Shown here piece after piece: positions 6,641 to 14,429 of a stretch of DNA of 21,817 nt. Each line of letters begins with the position of its first letter. Within the stretch, counting starts at the first letter, position 1. A program made the position numbers and the translations under genes. A model generated the notes under the pieces. That model worked only from the letters and a program-made list of their open reading frames with translations, was not told the origin of the DNA and did no database searches. The DNA is from a virus: positions 1-21,817 of IMG/VR virus record IMGVR_UViG_3300028025_001129; one strand, 5' to 3'.

Positions 6641-9560
6641 GCATGGCATCCGTACCATTTAACAACCTCATCACGTTCAGCCGGGGCACCAACGCAACCC
6701 TCACCGGCCCCAATGGCTTGATCCAGTGGGCACCGAACAACTTGCTGACGAACAGCGAGAGCTTTAACGCGTCGGCTTGGTCAAAAAGTGACGCAACGGT
6801 TACGGCAAACGCTACAACTGCGCCTGACGGAACATCAACAGCAGATAAGTTGGCTGAAACCGCGACAACTGCACAGCACTACCTGTTTCAAAGTGCTGGG
6901 GCCGCCGGGGCGCATACCGCTACAATTTACGCCAAAGCTGCGGAGCGTTCGTGGATTATCGTTACCGTAAACAGCAGCAACACCTTTTTTAACATATCCA
7001 GCGGCACAGTCGGAAGTGTGCCGGGCGGCTTTACGGCAGCTATAACTGACGCTGGTAACGGTTGGTATCGCTGCTCGGTAACAGCAACGCTGCCCGCATC
7101 CGGCCCTATCGTGTTTTCAACTTCCACCGGAAATAACGTAACCTCATACGCGGGAACTGCTGGCTCAGGCATTTTCATCTGGGGCGCTCAACTCGAACTC
7201 GGCACCGCCGCGACCACATACAACTCGACCACAGTGAAGAACCTACTCGGCTTCAGCGAGGCGTTTGATAACGCTGCGTGGAACAAGAACAACGCCAGCA
7301 TCGTGACCGGCGCGCAGGCCAACCCTGTCAATGGTGCGTTCAACGCACAGAAGCTGATGGAAGATACATCCAATAACTTCCATCGCGTCTCACAAGTTCC
7401 GACCCTTACCGCTACCCCGTACACTGCGTCAATTTACGCTAAATCGGCGGGACGCAACTGGCTTTACATGGCGAACGCTTCGCTATCGCAGGCTGCGTAC
7501 TTCAATCTTAATACCGGGGTAGTTGGCACGATTGTGGGCGCTGCGACGGCAACTATAACCTCCGTCGGCAATGGTTGGTACAGGTGTTCAATAACATCCA
7601 CAGCCGCCGCTGGAGCGCAGAACTATTCGTTCTATACCGCCAACGCAGACGCATCATTCTCCTACACAGGCGACGGCAGCAGCGGCATCTACATCTACGG
7701 CGCGCAGCTATTTGATAGCGCATCGCTCGATCCATACGTGCCTACGCCCGGTGCGGCACCAAGCAGCACGGCATTCTACGGCCCGCGCTTCGACTATGAC
7801 CCAGTGACGCTGGCCCCCAAGGGTATCCTTGTGGAAGAGGCGCGGACGAATTTGATATTGCAAAGTCAGTTTGTTAGCGGTTGGAGCACAAATGCCGGGA
7901 CGACCACATTTAACGCATCCGGCGTTACGTCCCCTGATGGGACTGCGAATGGCCGCACGGTAAACGACACCAGCGCGGCTGCGGCTGCGTATGTATTTCA
8001 AGCGGTTTCGTTTACGTCGGGCACAGTTTACTCGATGTCGGTTTACGTCAAAAAAGGCGTTTCGACATATTTCCAAATTCAAAGTTTTACGCAGGCGGGA
8101 CTTGCTCGTTTTAATCTTGCCACTAACACACTGGACGCAATCAGCGGTATTGTAACAAGCGCCACTATCACTAACGCTGGCGGCGGCTGGTATCGCTGCA
8201 CAGCAACCATGACTGCAAGCGCCACCGCGTCTAATAACGTGGGGTATGGGGACTTTGAAGCAGGCCCGACAGGTGATTTGTTCTCTGTCTACGGCGCACA
8301 GCTTGAAGCTGGGGCCTTCGCCACATCCTACATCCCCACCGTCGCCTCTACCGTTACGCGTTCGGCGGATGTTGCGACGATCACAGGGAGCCTGTTCAGC
8401 CAGTGGTATACCCAGCCGCAGGGTACGTTTGTGATGAACACCACCCCTGTTAATAACGGGTGTTACGCACTGGCAGCTACGGACGGAACCGCAAACGAAG
8501 AAATAATTGTTCGTTACGCTTCTACTGGAAGCGCAGCGGTTGTCCGCGATGGCGGCACAATACAAGCCAACTTTGGCACTGGCGTCCTAACAGGAAAGAA
8601 CGCGCTTGCGTACAACACCAACGATTTCGCCGTAAGCACTAACGGCGGCGCGGCAGCTACCGATACCAGCGGCACGGTCCCAACTAACAACCAAGTCAGT
8701 TTAGGCAGGGCGTTTGACGGGTCACTTAACATTAACGGCCACATTCGCTCCATCGACTACTACCCCGCGCGTCTCGCGAACTTCCAGATACAGGCACTGA
8801 CGGAGTTGTCACTCGTTGCGACGCTCAACCTCGACTTCATCAACGGGATGTACGACGCATGACAAACTACACCTTTCAATCGCTGTTTGACTTCACCCGC
8901 ACAACGTCAGGCACGTTCGTGGGCAGCAACGGGCTGATCCAGACCACGCCAGCCAGCGTGAACTTGCTGACGTTCACGCAGGAATTTGATAACGCCATTT
9001 GGACTAAGTCCGCAGTAACAGCTACAGCTAATACGACTGCCGCACCAGACGGGACCAGCACGGCGGATACGATTACCGAGGATACTTCCACCGGTACGCA
9101 CATCGTTCGCTTTCAGCCATTTACAGTTACTTCTGGGATAACGTACACGGCTGCGGTATATGTAAAAGCTAACGGACGGAACCGTGTCCGCTTGATTAAC
9201 TTTGACAATGTGAGCGCCATTGTCTCTATCTTCAACTTGTCTACGGGAACGGTGGTTAGCGGCACTGGCTCTATCCTTTCGGTAGGTAATGGTTGGTATC
9301 GGATTACCCAAACTTTTACAGGTGCCGCCACAGGCGCAACTAACTTTGCCTACCAAATTTCGTTAGATGACGGTACGACTAATTCGTACACAGGTAACGG
9401 CACATCAGGCATCTTCCTCTGGGGCGCACAGCTTGAACTCGGCAGCACAGCCACCACCTACACGCGCAATAACGGCGGCGTATTCCCAGCACGTTTTGAC
9501 TACGACCCCGCCACGCTGGCCCCGAAGGGTATCCTGATCGAGGAGCAGCGGACGAACACG
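5495..9560 (+). repeat. Three copies of conserved linker repeat in spike genes
   Basis: A 75-base in-frame repeat encoding GPRFDYDPVTL through IEEQRTNL occurs at 5495-5569 and 7780-7854. A diverged copy (72 bases, 9489-9560) lies in the third spike gene. The copies differ mostly at third codon positions. They join a binding module to the next one and are possible sites for recombination between the paralogues. Confidence 0.75.
6643..8862 (+). CDS. Modular spike/adhesin 2, three binding modules plus LamG-like end
   Basis: A 739-residue paralogue of its two neighbours. Starting directly at FSRGTNAT (12-19), it has three beta-sandwich modules: about 32-190, 198-372 and 401-560. Each opens with an NLL..SE.FNA.AW-type motif, has GNGWYRCS in the middle and closes with a GAQLE-type motif (180, 352, 550). 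RFDYDP and VEEARTN form the linker at about 382-403. The LamG-like end is about 590-720 and finishes in TLNLDFINGMYDA. It probably binds host glycans as part of the adsorption apparatus. GGAG at 6632-6635 precedes the ATG, only two bases after the upstream stop and in another frame. It lacks the Gly-rich attachment part of gene 1, so it may depend on that protein to join the virion; this is inference. Confidence 0.72.
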   Translation: MASVPFNNLITFSRGTNATLTGPNGLIQWAPNNLLTNSESFNASAWSKSDATVTANATTAPDGTSTADKLAETATTAQHYLFQSAGAAGAHTATIYAKAAERSWIIVTVNSSNTFFNISSGTVGSVPGGFTAAITDAGNGWYRCSVTATLPASGPIVFSTSTGNNVTSYAGTAGSGIFIWGAQLELGTAATTYNSTTVKNLLGFSEAFDNAAWNKNNASIVTGAQANPVNGAFNAQKLMEDTSNNFHRVSQVPTLTATPYTASIYAKSAGRNWLYMANASLSQAAYFNLNTGVVGTIVGAATATITSVGNGWYRCSITSTAAAGAQNYSFYTANADASFSYTGDGSSGIYIYGAQLFDSASLDPYVPTPGAAPSSTAFYGPRFDYDPVTLAPKGILVEEARTNLILQSQFVSGWSTNAGTTTFNASGVTSPDGTANGRTVNDTSAAAAAYVFQAVSFTSGTVYSMSVYVKKGVSTYFQIQSFTQAGLARFNLATNTLDAISGIVTSATITNAGGGWYRCTATMTASATASNNVGYGDFEAGPTGDLFSVYGAQLEAGAFATSYIPTVASTVTRSADVATITGSLFSQWYTQPQGTFVMNTTPVNNGCYALAATDGTANEEIIVRYASTGSAAVVRDGGTIQANFGTGVLTGKNALAYNTNDFAVSTNGGAAATDTSGTVPTNNQVSLGRAFDGSLNINGHIRSIDYYPARLANFQIQALTELSLVATLNLDFINGMYDA

Positions 9561-10544
9561 TTCACCTATTCTGAGGATTTTACAAACGCGATTTGGGCAA
9601 AAGGCGGCGTAACCGTATCGGCTGATGCAGCAGCGTCCCCAGACGGGACGGTTGATGCGGATAAAATTGTTGAAGATACATCAACAGGAAACCACAACGT
9701 GTTCAACGCTGGGGGCGGTGCTGCGGGCGTGTATACCATGTCGGCATTTGCAAAACCGGCTGGCCGTAACTGGTTTATTGTTCGCATTGAGGGTGTTGAC
9801 GCTTGGTTTAACCTTGCAAACGGCACAATCGGATCGGTAGGCGCGGGGTTGACCGCTGCGATTACACCTGCCGCAAATGGCTACTATCGTTGCGCGATTA
9901 CAAAGACACTAGCTGGCGCAACAGCTTGCACGTATCGCCTTTCGACGGGAGATGGTATTTCGTCTTATACAGGTGACGGAGTTTCTGGTGTTTTCCTTTG
10001 GGGCGCACAACTCGAAGCCGGAGCATTCGCCACAAGCTATATCCCCACTGTGGCCAGCCAAGTAACACGCGCCGCTGACCAGTGCACCATCGTCGCACCG
10101 ATGTTCGCGCCTTGGTATAACCAGAGCGAGGGGACGTTTGTTGTCGCATTTGACATGGCTGGTGGGTCAGCTTCTGTTGCCAATAACCGCATCACTTTGT
10201 CCGCACGGGAAAGCGCAACATCCAGTCACAACATCTACAACGGCAGTGGGCAAGTTACTGGTTGGACGGTTCTCAGCGGCGTTGACCAAGCATATTTGAC
10301 CACCGGAGCGGTTGCGGCAAATACAGTCACCAACATTGCATATGCGTACAAGGCCAACGACTTTGCTGCATCGCGTAATGGCGGAACGGTCGCTACCGAC
10401 ACAAGTGGAACGCTCCCAACCCCAACGGTCTTGGGTATTGGTAGCAACTCGGCAAACGCACTATTCTTGTCCGGCCACATCCGCTCCGCCCAATATTATC
10501 CATTCCGTGCATCTGACACTCAACTACAGGCGTTATCTACATGA
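8859..10544 (+). CDS. Modular spike/adhesin 3, two binding modules plus LamG-like end
   Basis: A 561-residue third paralogue. It begins FDFTRTTSGTFVGSNGLI (10-27) and has two beta-sandwich modules (about 34-200, ending WGAQLELG; about 233-400, ending WGAQLEAGAFATSYIPT). A RFDYDP and IEEQRTN linker lies at about 211-235, and a LamG-like end at about 424-561 (EGTFVVAFDM; GHIRSAQYYPF). ATGA at 8859-8862 overlaps the upstream stop, so translation is coupled. Unlike the other two it ends at LQALST without an LDF tail, consistent with being the last unit of the array. The expected role is host-surface binding, by similarity of module type to phage spike proteins; no experimental function can be inferred. 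Confidence 0.72.
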   Translation: MTNYTFQSLFDFTRTTSGTFVGSNGLIQTTPASVNLLTFTQEFDNAIWTKSAVTATANTTAAPDGTSTADTITEDTSTGTHIVRFQPFTVTSGITYTAAVYVKANGRNRVRLINFDNVSAIVSIFNLSTGTVVSGTGSILSVGNGWYRITQTFTGAATGATNFAYQISLDDGTTNSYTGNGTSGIFLWGAQLELGSTATTYTRNNGGVFPARFDYDPATLAPKGILIEEQRTNTFTYSEDFTNAIWAKGGVTVSADAAASPDGTVDADKIVEDTSTGNHNVFNAGGGAAGVYTMSAFAKPAGRNWFIVRIEGVDAWFNLANGTIGSVGAGLTAAITPAANGYYRCAITKTLAGATACTYRLSTGDGISSYTGDGVSGVFLWGAQLEAGAFATSYIPTVASQVTRAADQCTIVAPMFAPWYNQSEGTFVVAFDMAGGSASVANNRITLSARESATSSHNIYNGSGQVTGWTVLSGVDQAYLTTGAVAANTVTNIAYAYKANDFAASRNGGTVATDTSGTLPTPTVLGIGSNSANALFLSGHIRSAQYYPFRASDTQLQALST

Positions 10545-10822
10545 CCGATTTATATCTAAAAGCACCCACCGAAGACGAAATGGACGTCGCGCTGCTTGAG
10601 GCTGGCGTCATTGACGATGAGGGCAATCCGACGGCGGACTTCTCCGTCGATCAGATTGGCCCGTTCAGTAAGGTCGTCGGCTACGACGCGAAGGGCGAGC
10701 CTATCGTCGAGGATTATCCCGACTGGCACACCAACCTGCGCGGCAGCTTCGACGAAGATCAGTTGGCTTTGTTGACGCCATTAGCTGTCGAGCCGCCAGT
10801 GCCGTACCGCGTCTGGGCGTGA
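10541..10822 (+). CDS. Small acidic phage protein, unknown function
   Basis: A 93-residue acidic protein with N-terminal LKAPTEDEMDVALLEAG (about 6-22), followed by GYDAKGEPIVEDYPDWHTNLRG. I recall similar short proteins after tail or spike genes in metagenomic phages, sometimes proposed as fibre chaperones or caps, but no function is established to my knowledge. ATG at 10541 overlaps the spike 3 stop (ATGA), so the two are coupled, and its own stop overlaps the following start. Position right after the spike array makes a spike-associated role plausible. Confidence 0.62.
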   Translation: MTDLYLKAPTEDEMDVALLEAGVIDDEGNPTADFSVDQIGPFSKVVGYDAKGEPIVEDYPDWHTNLRGSFDEDQLALLTPLAVEPPVPYRVWA

Positions 10823-11370
10823 TGGACAACGCGTTCGACCTCCGGCTGTTTAAGGCCAAGAACCACATCGACGACGCGCTGGGCGTAGCCAAGCGCGGAC
10901 AGCAGCCTATGCAGCAACAGCCCCTGCGACCCATGCCGCAGATGCAGCAGCCAATGCAGCAGCCAATGCAGCAGCCAATGCAGCAGCCAATGCAGCAGCC
11001 GATGCAGCAACCGATGCAGCAGCCAATGCAGCAGAGCCAGCTCGGCGTTAGGCCGCAAGGCCCAGTGCCCGCGCAGCCACGGGCGTTCGCCAAGGGCGGC
11101 CTCGCTATGGCCGAAGGCGGCGGCGCGTGGACGCGCAAGGAGGGGCAGAACCCCGAGGGTGGCCTCAACGCCAAGGGCCGCGCATCGCTGCGCGCTCAGG
11201 GCAAGGACATCAAGCCGCCAGTTTCCGCCAAGCAGGCGAAGAAATCACCAAAGGCAGCCGCACGCCGCAAGTCATTTTGCGCAAGAATGAGCGGCATGCC
11301 GGGGCCGATGGAGGACGACAAGGGTCGCCCGACACGCAAGGCACTTTCACTACGCAAATGGGACTGTTGA
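10822..11370 (+). CDS. MQQP-repeat low-complexity protein
   Basis: A 182-residue protein. Residues 1-40 include a helical start (FDLRLFKAKNHIDDALGVAKRG), then a tract of eight MQQP-type units (residues 41-72), a Pro/Gln linker, and a basic half with AKGG (about 91-94), WTRKEGQNPEGGLN and Lys-rich KQAKKSPKAAARRKSF. The DNA encodes the repeat as near-identical 12-mers. The protein is probably intrinsically disordered. The basic half resembles the Lys/Gly motifs of the genes downstream; KGG-containing small proteins are frequent in phages with unknown roles. GTG at 10819 is an alternative start one codon earlier. The stop/start overlap TGATG indicates coupling to the previous gene. Confidence 0.62.
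   Translation: MDNAFDLRLFKAKNHIDDALGVAKRGQQPMQQQPLRPMPQMQQPMQQPMQQPMQQPMQQPMQQPMQQPMQQSQLGVRPQGPVPAQPRAFAKGGLAMAEGGGAWTRKEGQNPEGGLNAKGRASLRAQGKDIKPPVSAKQAKKSPKAAARRKSFCARMSGMPGPMEDDKGRPTRKALSLRKWDC
10942..11037 (+). repeat. 12-bp tandem repeat, eight units (ATGCAGCAGCCA)
   Basis: Units start at 10942, 10954, 10966, 10978, 10990, 11002, 11014 and 11026. The first four are identical ATGCAGCAGCCA. The fifth and sixth have third-position changes, the seventh is again perfect, and the last ends AGC (Ser). The period is a multiple of three, so slippage changes protein length without a frameshift. Confidence 0.95.
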
Positions 11371-11371
11371 C

Positions 11372-11548
11372 ATGAGCGACTTTGCTGTAAAACCCGTATG
11401 GGACAAGAAGCGTCCGAAGGATCTCGGCAAGCCGAAAGATCTGTCGGCAAAGAAGAAGAAATCTGCTAAGGCTCGCGCCAAGGCGGCTGGACGACCCTAT
11501 CCAAATCTCGTTGATAATATGGCTGTGGCCCGCAAGAAAGGTAAGTAA
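11372..11548 (+). CDS. Small basic Lys-rich protein, unknown
   Basis: A 58-residue, strongly basic protein. The first third alternates Lys and Pro (VWDKKRPKDLGKPKDL). A poly-Lys/Ala segment follows (AKKKKSAKARAKAAG, about 26-40), then YPNLVDNMAVARKKGK. It starts one base after the preceding stop and ends one base before the next ATG, so it is clearly in the same transcript, although it is too short for many gene callers. Its composition suggests nucleic-acid binding or an internal virion protein; no family is recognised. Confidence 0.68.
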   Translation: MSDFAVKPVWDKKRPKDLGKPKDLSAKKKKSAKARAKAAGRPYPNLVDNMAVARKKGK

Positions 11549-11549
11549 A

Positions 11550-12170
11550 ATGGACGGTTTTAAGAATAGCACGAAGACCAGCTACGACACGACCTCGGGT
11601 CGCAAGTTTGCACGCGGCGGCATGATGGTCAGCCGTAACGACACCGCCGGCTGCGAAGCTCCGATGAACAAGCCCGCTATGGTGGCTAAGTACGCCAAGG
11701 GCGGCAGCGTCAAGGGCGAGGCAAAGATCGCCAAGGTTATGGGCGAGTTTGCGTCAGGCAAGCTGCACAGCGGCTCGAAGAAAGGCCCAGAGGTCAAGAA
11801 CCCGAAGCAGGCCGTGGCCATCGCCATGAGCGAAGCCCGCAAGGCCGGCGCGAAGATGCCTGTGAAAAAGGCTGGCGGTGGCGGCGTGTTCAATGAACGC
11901 GGCAAGCGCGCAACGATGGCTGAGATTGCAGCGGAAGGCCGCCGCGTGGAAAACGAAATGGCTGCGCGTGCTGCGGCGCGCCGCCCAGTCGAAGGCATCT
12001 CAACACGCCCAACCGACAGTTCGGGTCGTCGCATGACGGATAAAGAACTCGGCATGACACCGGGCGGCGTATCTCCCGCCAAGAAGAAGGCCGTACCGTC
12101 TTACAGCGGCAAGCCAATGATCCGCCGCAATATGGGCGGTCTGACCACAATGCCAAAGGGCAAGTGCTAA
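11550..12170 (+). CDS. Basic Lys/Gly-rich phage protein (DUF6496-like motif)
   Basis: A 206-residue basic protein. Residues about 57-105 read as one conserved unit: KIAKVMGEFASGKLHSGSKKG, then KQAVAIAMSEARKAG, a pattern I recall from a domain of unknown function (DUF6496) in phage and bacterial proteins. ARGG (21-24) and AKGG (49-52) motifs lie upstream. The C-terminal half is Arg/Lys/Met-rich and low complexity. ATG 11550 was chosen because AAAGG precedes it and it follows the previous stop by one base; an in-frame ATG at 11511 lies inside the previous gene. It is the last gene before a strong terminator. Function is unknown; DNA binding or packaging inside the head is possible but unproven. 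Confidence 0.65.
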   Translation: MDGFKNSTKTSYDTTSGRKFARGGMMVSRNDTAGCEAPMNKPAMVAKYAKGGSVKGEAKIAKVMGEFASGKLHSGSKKGPEVKNPKQAVAIAMSEARKAGAKMPVKKAGGGGVFNERGKRATMAEIAAEGRRVENEMAARAAARRPVEGISTRPTDSSGRRMTDKELGMTPGGVSPAKKKAVPSYSGKPMIRRNMGGLTTMPKGKC

Positions 12171-12182
12171 TATTACGCAAAG

Positions 12183-12213
12183 AAACTGCCTGCCTTGCTG
12201 GCGGGCAGTTTTT
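12183..12213 (+). terminator. Strong Rho-independent terminator
   Basis: AAACTGCCTGCC (12183-12194), loop TTGCT, GGCGGGCAGTTT (12200-12211) form a 12-pair stem with one T-G pair, running into a T5 tract (12209-12213). It begins 12 bases after the stop of the Lys/Gly-rich gene and is the clearest terminator in the window. The rest of the 117-base gap (12214-12287) holds no gene and no strong promoter, and the next ATG has only a weak ribosome site. Confidence 0.9.
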
Positions 12214-12287
12214 GCGCTATACAACCCACGCTAGAGGTGCTTGCTGTCATCGGCTTGCTGCTGCGATAACAATGCGAGCACACCCAC

Positions 12288-13274
12288 ATGGCGTTTTCTA
12301 ACACGGTTTCACAGACGGTTTTCAATACGCGGCGCGTCATCGACAACGCGATCCGTCGCTGTAAACTGACGGCGCAGCAAATCAGCGCCGAACACATCGA
12401 CATAGCCAACGACCAGCTATATTTGTTCCTGTCCGACTTAGCCAACCAAGGCGCGCCGCTGTGGTGCATCGAGAAGCAGATTTACCCGCTCTACGACGGC
12501 GTGGGTGACATCACAATGACCGACGGCACCGTCGACATCTTGAACAGCAACTTCCGTTGGCTTCAGGAAGTGACGGGCGTTAATACCGACACGTCAACAT
12601 CGCGCACAGTTGACTTCACCTCAGATATATTTGTGGCCAACGTCGGCATCTTCTGGTCGGCGGCATCCGTGCCTGTCGCCCTCGAGCGTTCTGACGACGG
12701 TGTGGTGTGGTACGAAATTCAAACCGAGACGCCAACCGCAGTTGCGGGCGAGTGGACGTGGTTCGATCTGGACAGCAGCGTGGCCGCTCGGTATTTCCGC
12801 GTCCGCGCCACGTCAGGCACACTCGGTTTCAGTCAAATTTATCTGGCAAACACGCCGACCGAGATCCCGTTGGCGCGCATGAACCGCGACGACTACACAA
12901 ATTTGCCGAATAAGGTGTTTCAGTCAAACCGACCGCTGCAATACTGGTTCGACCGCCAAGTCAACAACCCAATTATGCACATGTGGCCGGTGCCAAATCT
13001 GGCTGCGACCGTCTGCCAGATCGTCGTGTGGCGTCAGCGCTACATTATGGACGTCGGCACGATGACACAGGACATCGAAGTGCCCCAGCGCTGGCTTGAG
13101 GCCATCGTCGCCGGCTTGGCGGCCAAAATGGCGCTTGAATTGACCGAAGTTGACGTCAATTTGATCCCTATTTTGGACCAAAAGGCCGCAATCGCCCTGA
13201 ATATCGCGCAAATGGAAGAGCGCGACAACAGTCCGATGATGATCGCCCCCAACATTTCGCCGTACACGAGGTAA
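12288..13274 (+). CDS. Putative connector/tail protein with discoidin-like insert
   Basis: A 328-residue protein. The N-terminal 70 residues are helical (RRVIDNAIRRCKLTAQQI), like tail-connector or nozzle proteins of podovirus-type phages. Residues about 108-188 look like an inserted galactose-binding-like (F5/8C, discoidin) sandwich with SDDGVVW (135-141), WTWFDLD and ARYFRV (167-172). The C-terminal part (about 190-328) has NPIMHMWPVPN, VVWRQRYI and a long helix (WLEAIVAGLAAKMALEL). The outer parts are those of a virion connector; the insert would face outward and may bind sugar or protein. ATG 12288 has only a weak ribosome site. It opens the transcript after the terminator at 12183-12213. 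The family label is by resemblance and context. Confidence 0.6.
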   Translation: MAFSNTVSQTVFNTRRVIDNAIRRCKLTAQQISAEHIDIANDQLYLFLSDLANQGAPLWCIEKQIYPLYDGVGDITMTDGTVDILNSNFRWLQEVTGVNTDTSTSRTVDFTSDIFVANVGIFWSAASVPVALERSDDGVVWYEIQTETPTAVAGEWTWFDLDSSVAARYFRVRATSGTLGFSQIYLANTPTEIPLARMNRDDYTNLPNKVFQSNRPLQYWFDRQVNNPIMHMWPVPNLAATVCQIVVWRQRYIMDVGTMTQDIEVPQRWLEAIVAGLAAKMALELTEVDVNLIPILDQKAAIALNIAQMEERDNSPMMIAPNISPYTR

Positions 13275-13283
13275 TGCAGGGCC

Positions 13284-13514
13284 ATGCCGGTATATCTCGA
13301 CACACGAGGGAAAACCACACTCGGTATCGGCATTTGCGGCCGTTGCAGCCGCAAGTTTTCGCTCGACGACTTGTATCCAGACCCGAACTACCCCGGTTTG
13401 CGCGTCTGCAAGGACGACATGGACAACTTCGACCCGTATCGCTTACCTGCGCGGCAGCCTGAAACCATTGCGCTTCAGTACCCGCGCCCCGACACACCGC
13501 TGGACGGTGTATGA
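13284..13514 (+). CDS. Small CxxC protein, possible half zinc ribbon
   Basis: A 76-residue protein with CGRC (Cys18, Cys21) and a third Cys at 42 in VCKDDMD, followed by DPYRLPARQPE. The fourth metal ligand, if any, could be Asp44/45 or another residue, so zinc binding is uncertain. I recall close relatives between connector and fibre genes in uncultured phages; their role is unknown to me. The start follows the connector stop by nine bases with CAGGG before it, and its stop overlaps the next ATG. Confidence 0.68.
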   Translation: MPVYLDTRGKTTLGIGICGRCSRKFSLDDLYPDPNYPGLRVCKDDMDNFDPYRLPARQPETIALQYPRPDTPLDGV

Positions 13515-13726
13515 TGGAAATTTTAACGCTTGAGCCTATCGGTCCCAGCCTGTCTGGTGTCTCGACTGTTGCCGCGCGTGTAGATCTTGTCCGCCTGACA
13601 GCGGACTTGAGCGACACCACGGAAACACAAGGCGTGCTCCCCTTGTCCCGTGGCGGTACCGACGGCAGCCTGTCTCCTGCCGTCGGTGCCACACATTACG
13701 ATGTAAAGGATTACCATAATGGCTGA
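13511..13726 (+). CDS. Small phage protein with fibre-like PLSRGGT motif
   Basis: A 71-residue protein whose first half is beta-like (LEPIGPSLSG..TVAARVDLVRLT) and whose middle, GVLPLSRGGTDGSLSP (about 42-57), resembles the VAxGGTG repeats of tail-fibre stalks. It may be a small fibre-base or adaptor protein. ATG at 13511 overlaps the preceding stop; a second ATG at 13514 is equally possible. Its end overlaps the start of the C1q-like fibre gene by eight bases. Confidence 0.6.
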   Translation: MMEILTLEPIGPSLSGVSTVAARVDLVRLTADLSDTTETQGVLPLSRGGTDGSLSPAVGATHYDVKDYHNG

Positions 13727-14429
13727 CGTAAAAATCTCAGGCCTCCCCGCCGCCACTACGCCTCTGGCGGGGACCGAACTCTTCGAGGTGGTTCAGTCTG
13801 GCGCGAGCAAGAAAGTCGCCGCGAGCGACATCGCGGCCACCGCCGCGAACGTGCGCTCCGTTCCCACTGGCGGTACGGGCGCGGCGACGCTGACCGGCTA
13901 CGTCAAGGGCAACGGCACGGCGGCCATGACGGCCTCCGCGACGGTGCCCTTCGCGGACGTCGCGGGCCGCGCGTATATCTCGGCGTACGACGTAAACGAC
14001 CAGACAGGCAGCACCACAGTGGCCACCCCTGTCCGGATGGGGACGACCAGTTTTGGGGCAGGTATCACCATCGCGCCCGACGGGAGCGCCAACCTGACGC
14101 GCATCACATTCGCGGCGGCAGGCACCTACATGATCGCGCCAAGCATTCAGTTCAAAAACACCGACACAAACGACCACGACGCCACCGTTTGGTTCCGCAA
14201 AGACGGGACCAATATCGCGAACTCTGCCTCAATCATGAGCATACCAAAGGCCGCAGATGGTGGCGCGGCGCTCTTCCAAATTGTGTTTTACGAGCAGGTT
14301 ACTGCGGGCCAGTACATCGAGATTATGTGGCTCCCTGAAAACGCCGCCGTAACCGTTGAATACATTGCCGCAGGGGCAGTCGCTCCCGCCATACCCTCAG
14401 TAATTATGGTCGCGGAAAGGATCTCGTAA
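13719..14429 (+). CDS. Tail-fibre protein with C1q/TNF-like head
   Basis: A 236-residue protein. MADVKISGLPAATTPLAGTE is a common N-terminus of phage fibres. Residues 48-75 carry a stalk repeat (TGGTGAATLTGYVKGNGTAA) almost the same as one in the 917-residue fibre. Residues about 84-236 form a C1q/TNF-like jelly-roll: DQTGSTT, GTYMIAPSIQF, HDATVWFRKDGTNI, GQYIEIMW. Such heads trimerise and bind receptors. AAAGGA at 13705-13710 supports the start. It is probably an auxiliary host-recognition fibre; whether it joins the same structure as the large fibre or the spike array cannot be told. Confidence 0.75.
   Translation: MADVKISGLPAATTPLAGTELFEVVQSGASKKVAASDIAATAANVRSVPTGGTGAATLTGYVKGNGTAAMTASATVPFADVAGRAYISAYDVNDQTGSTTVATPVRMGTTSFGAGITIAPDGSANLTRITFAAAGTYMIAPSIQFKNTDTNDHDATVWFRKDGTNIANSASIMSIPKAADGGAALFQIVFYEQVTAGQYIEIMWLPENAAVTVEYIAAGAVAPAIPSVIMVAERIS

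Noticed and set aside
6632-6645. Programmed frameshift fusing spike 1 to spike 2
   Set aside because: No slippery heptamer near the TAA stop, and spike 2 has its own GGAG and ATG; separate translation is simpler.
4736-10544. Diversity-generating retroelement acting on the spike genes
   Set aside because: No reverse transcriptase, and no template/variable repeat pair with adenine-specific differences was seen; the repeats are protein-module repeats.
10942-11037. CRISPR-like array
   Set aside because: The 12-base units are directly adjacent with no spacers and lie in a coding frame.
12195-12223. TTGCTG-17-TATACA promoter-like pair after the strong terminator
   Set aside because: Only 3/6 and 4/6 matches, and the -35 would sit in the terminator loop; too weak to annotate, although some promoter or read-through must serve the genes from 12288 on.
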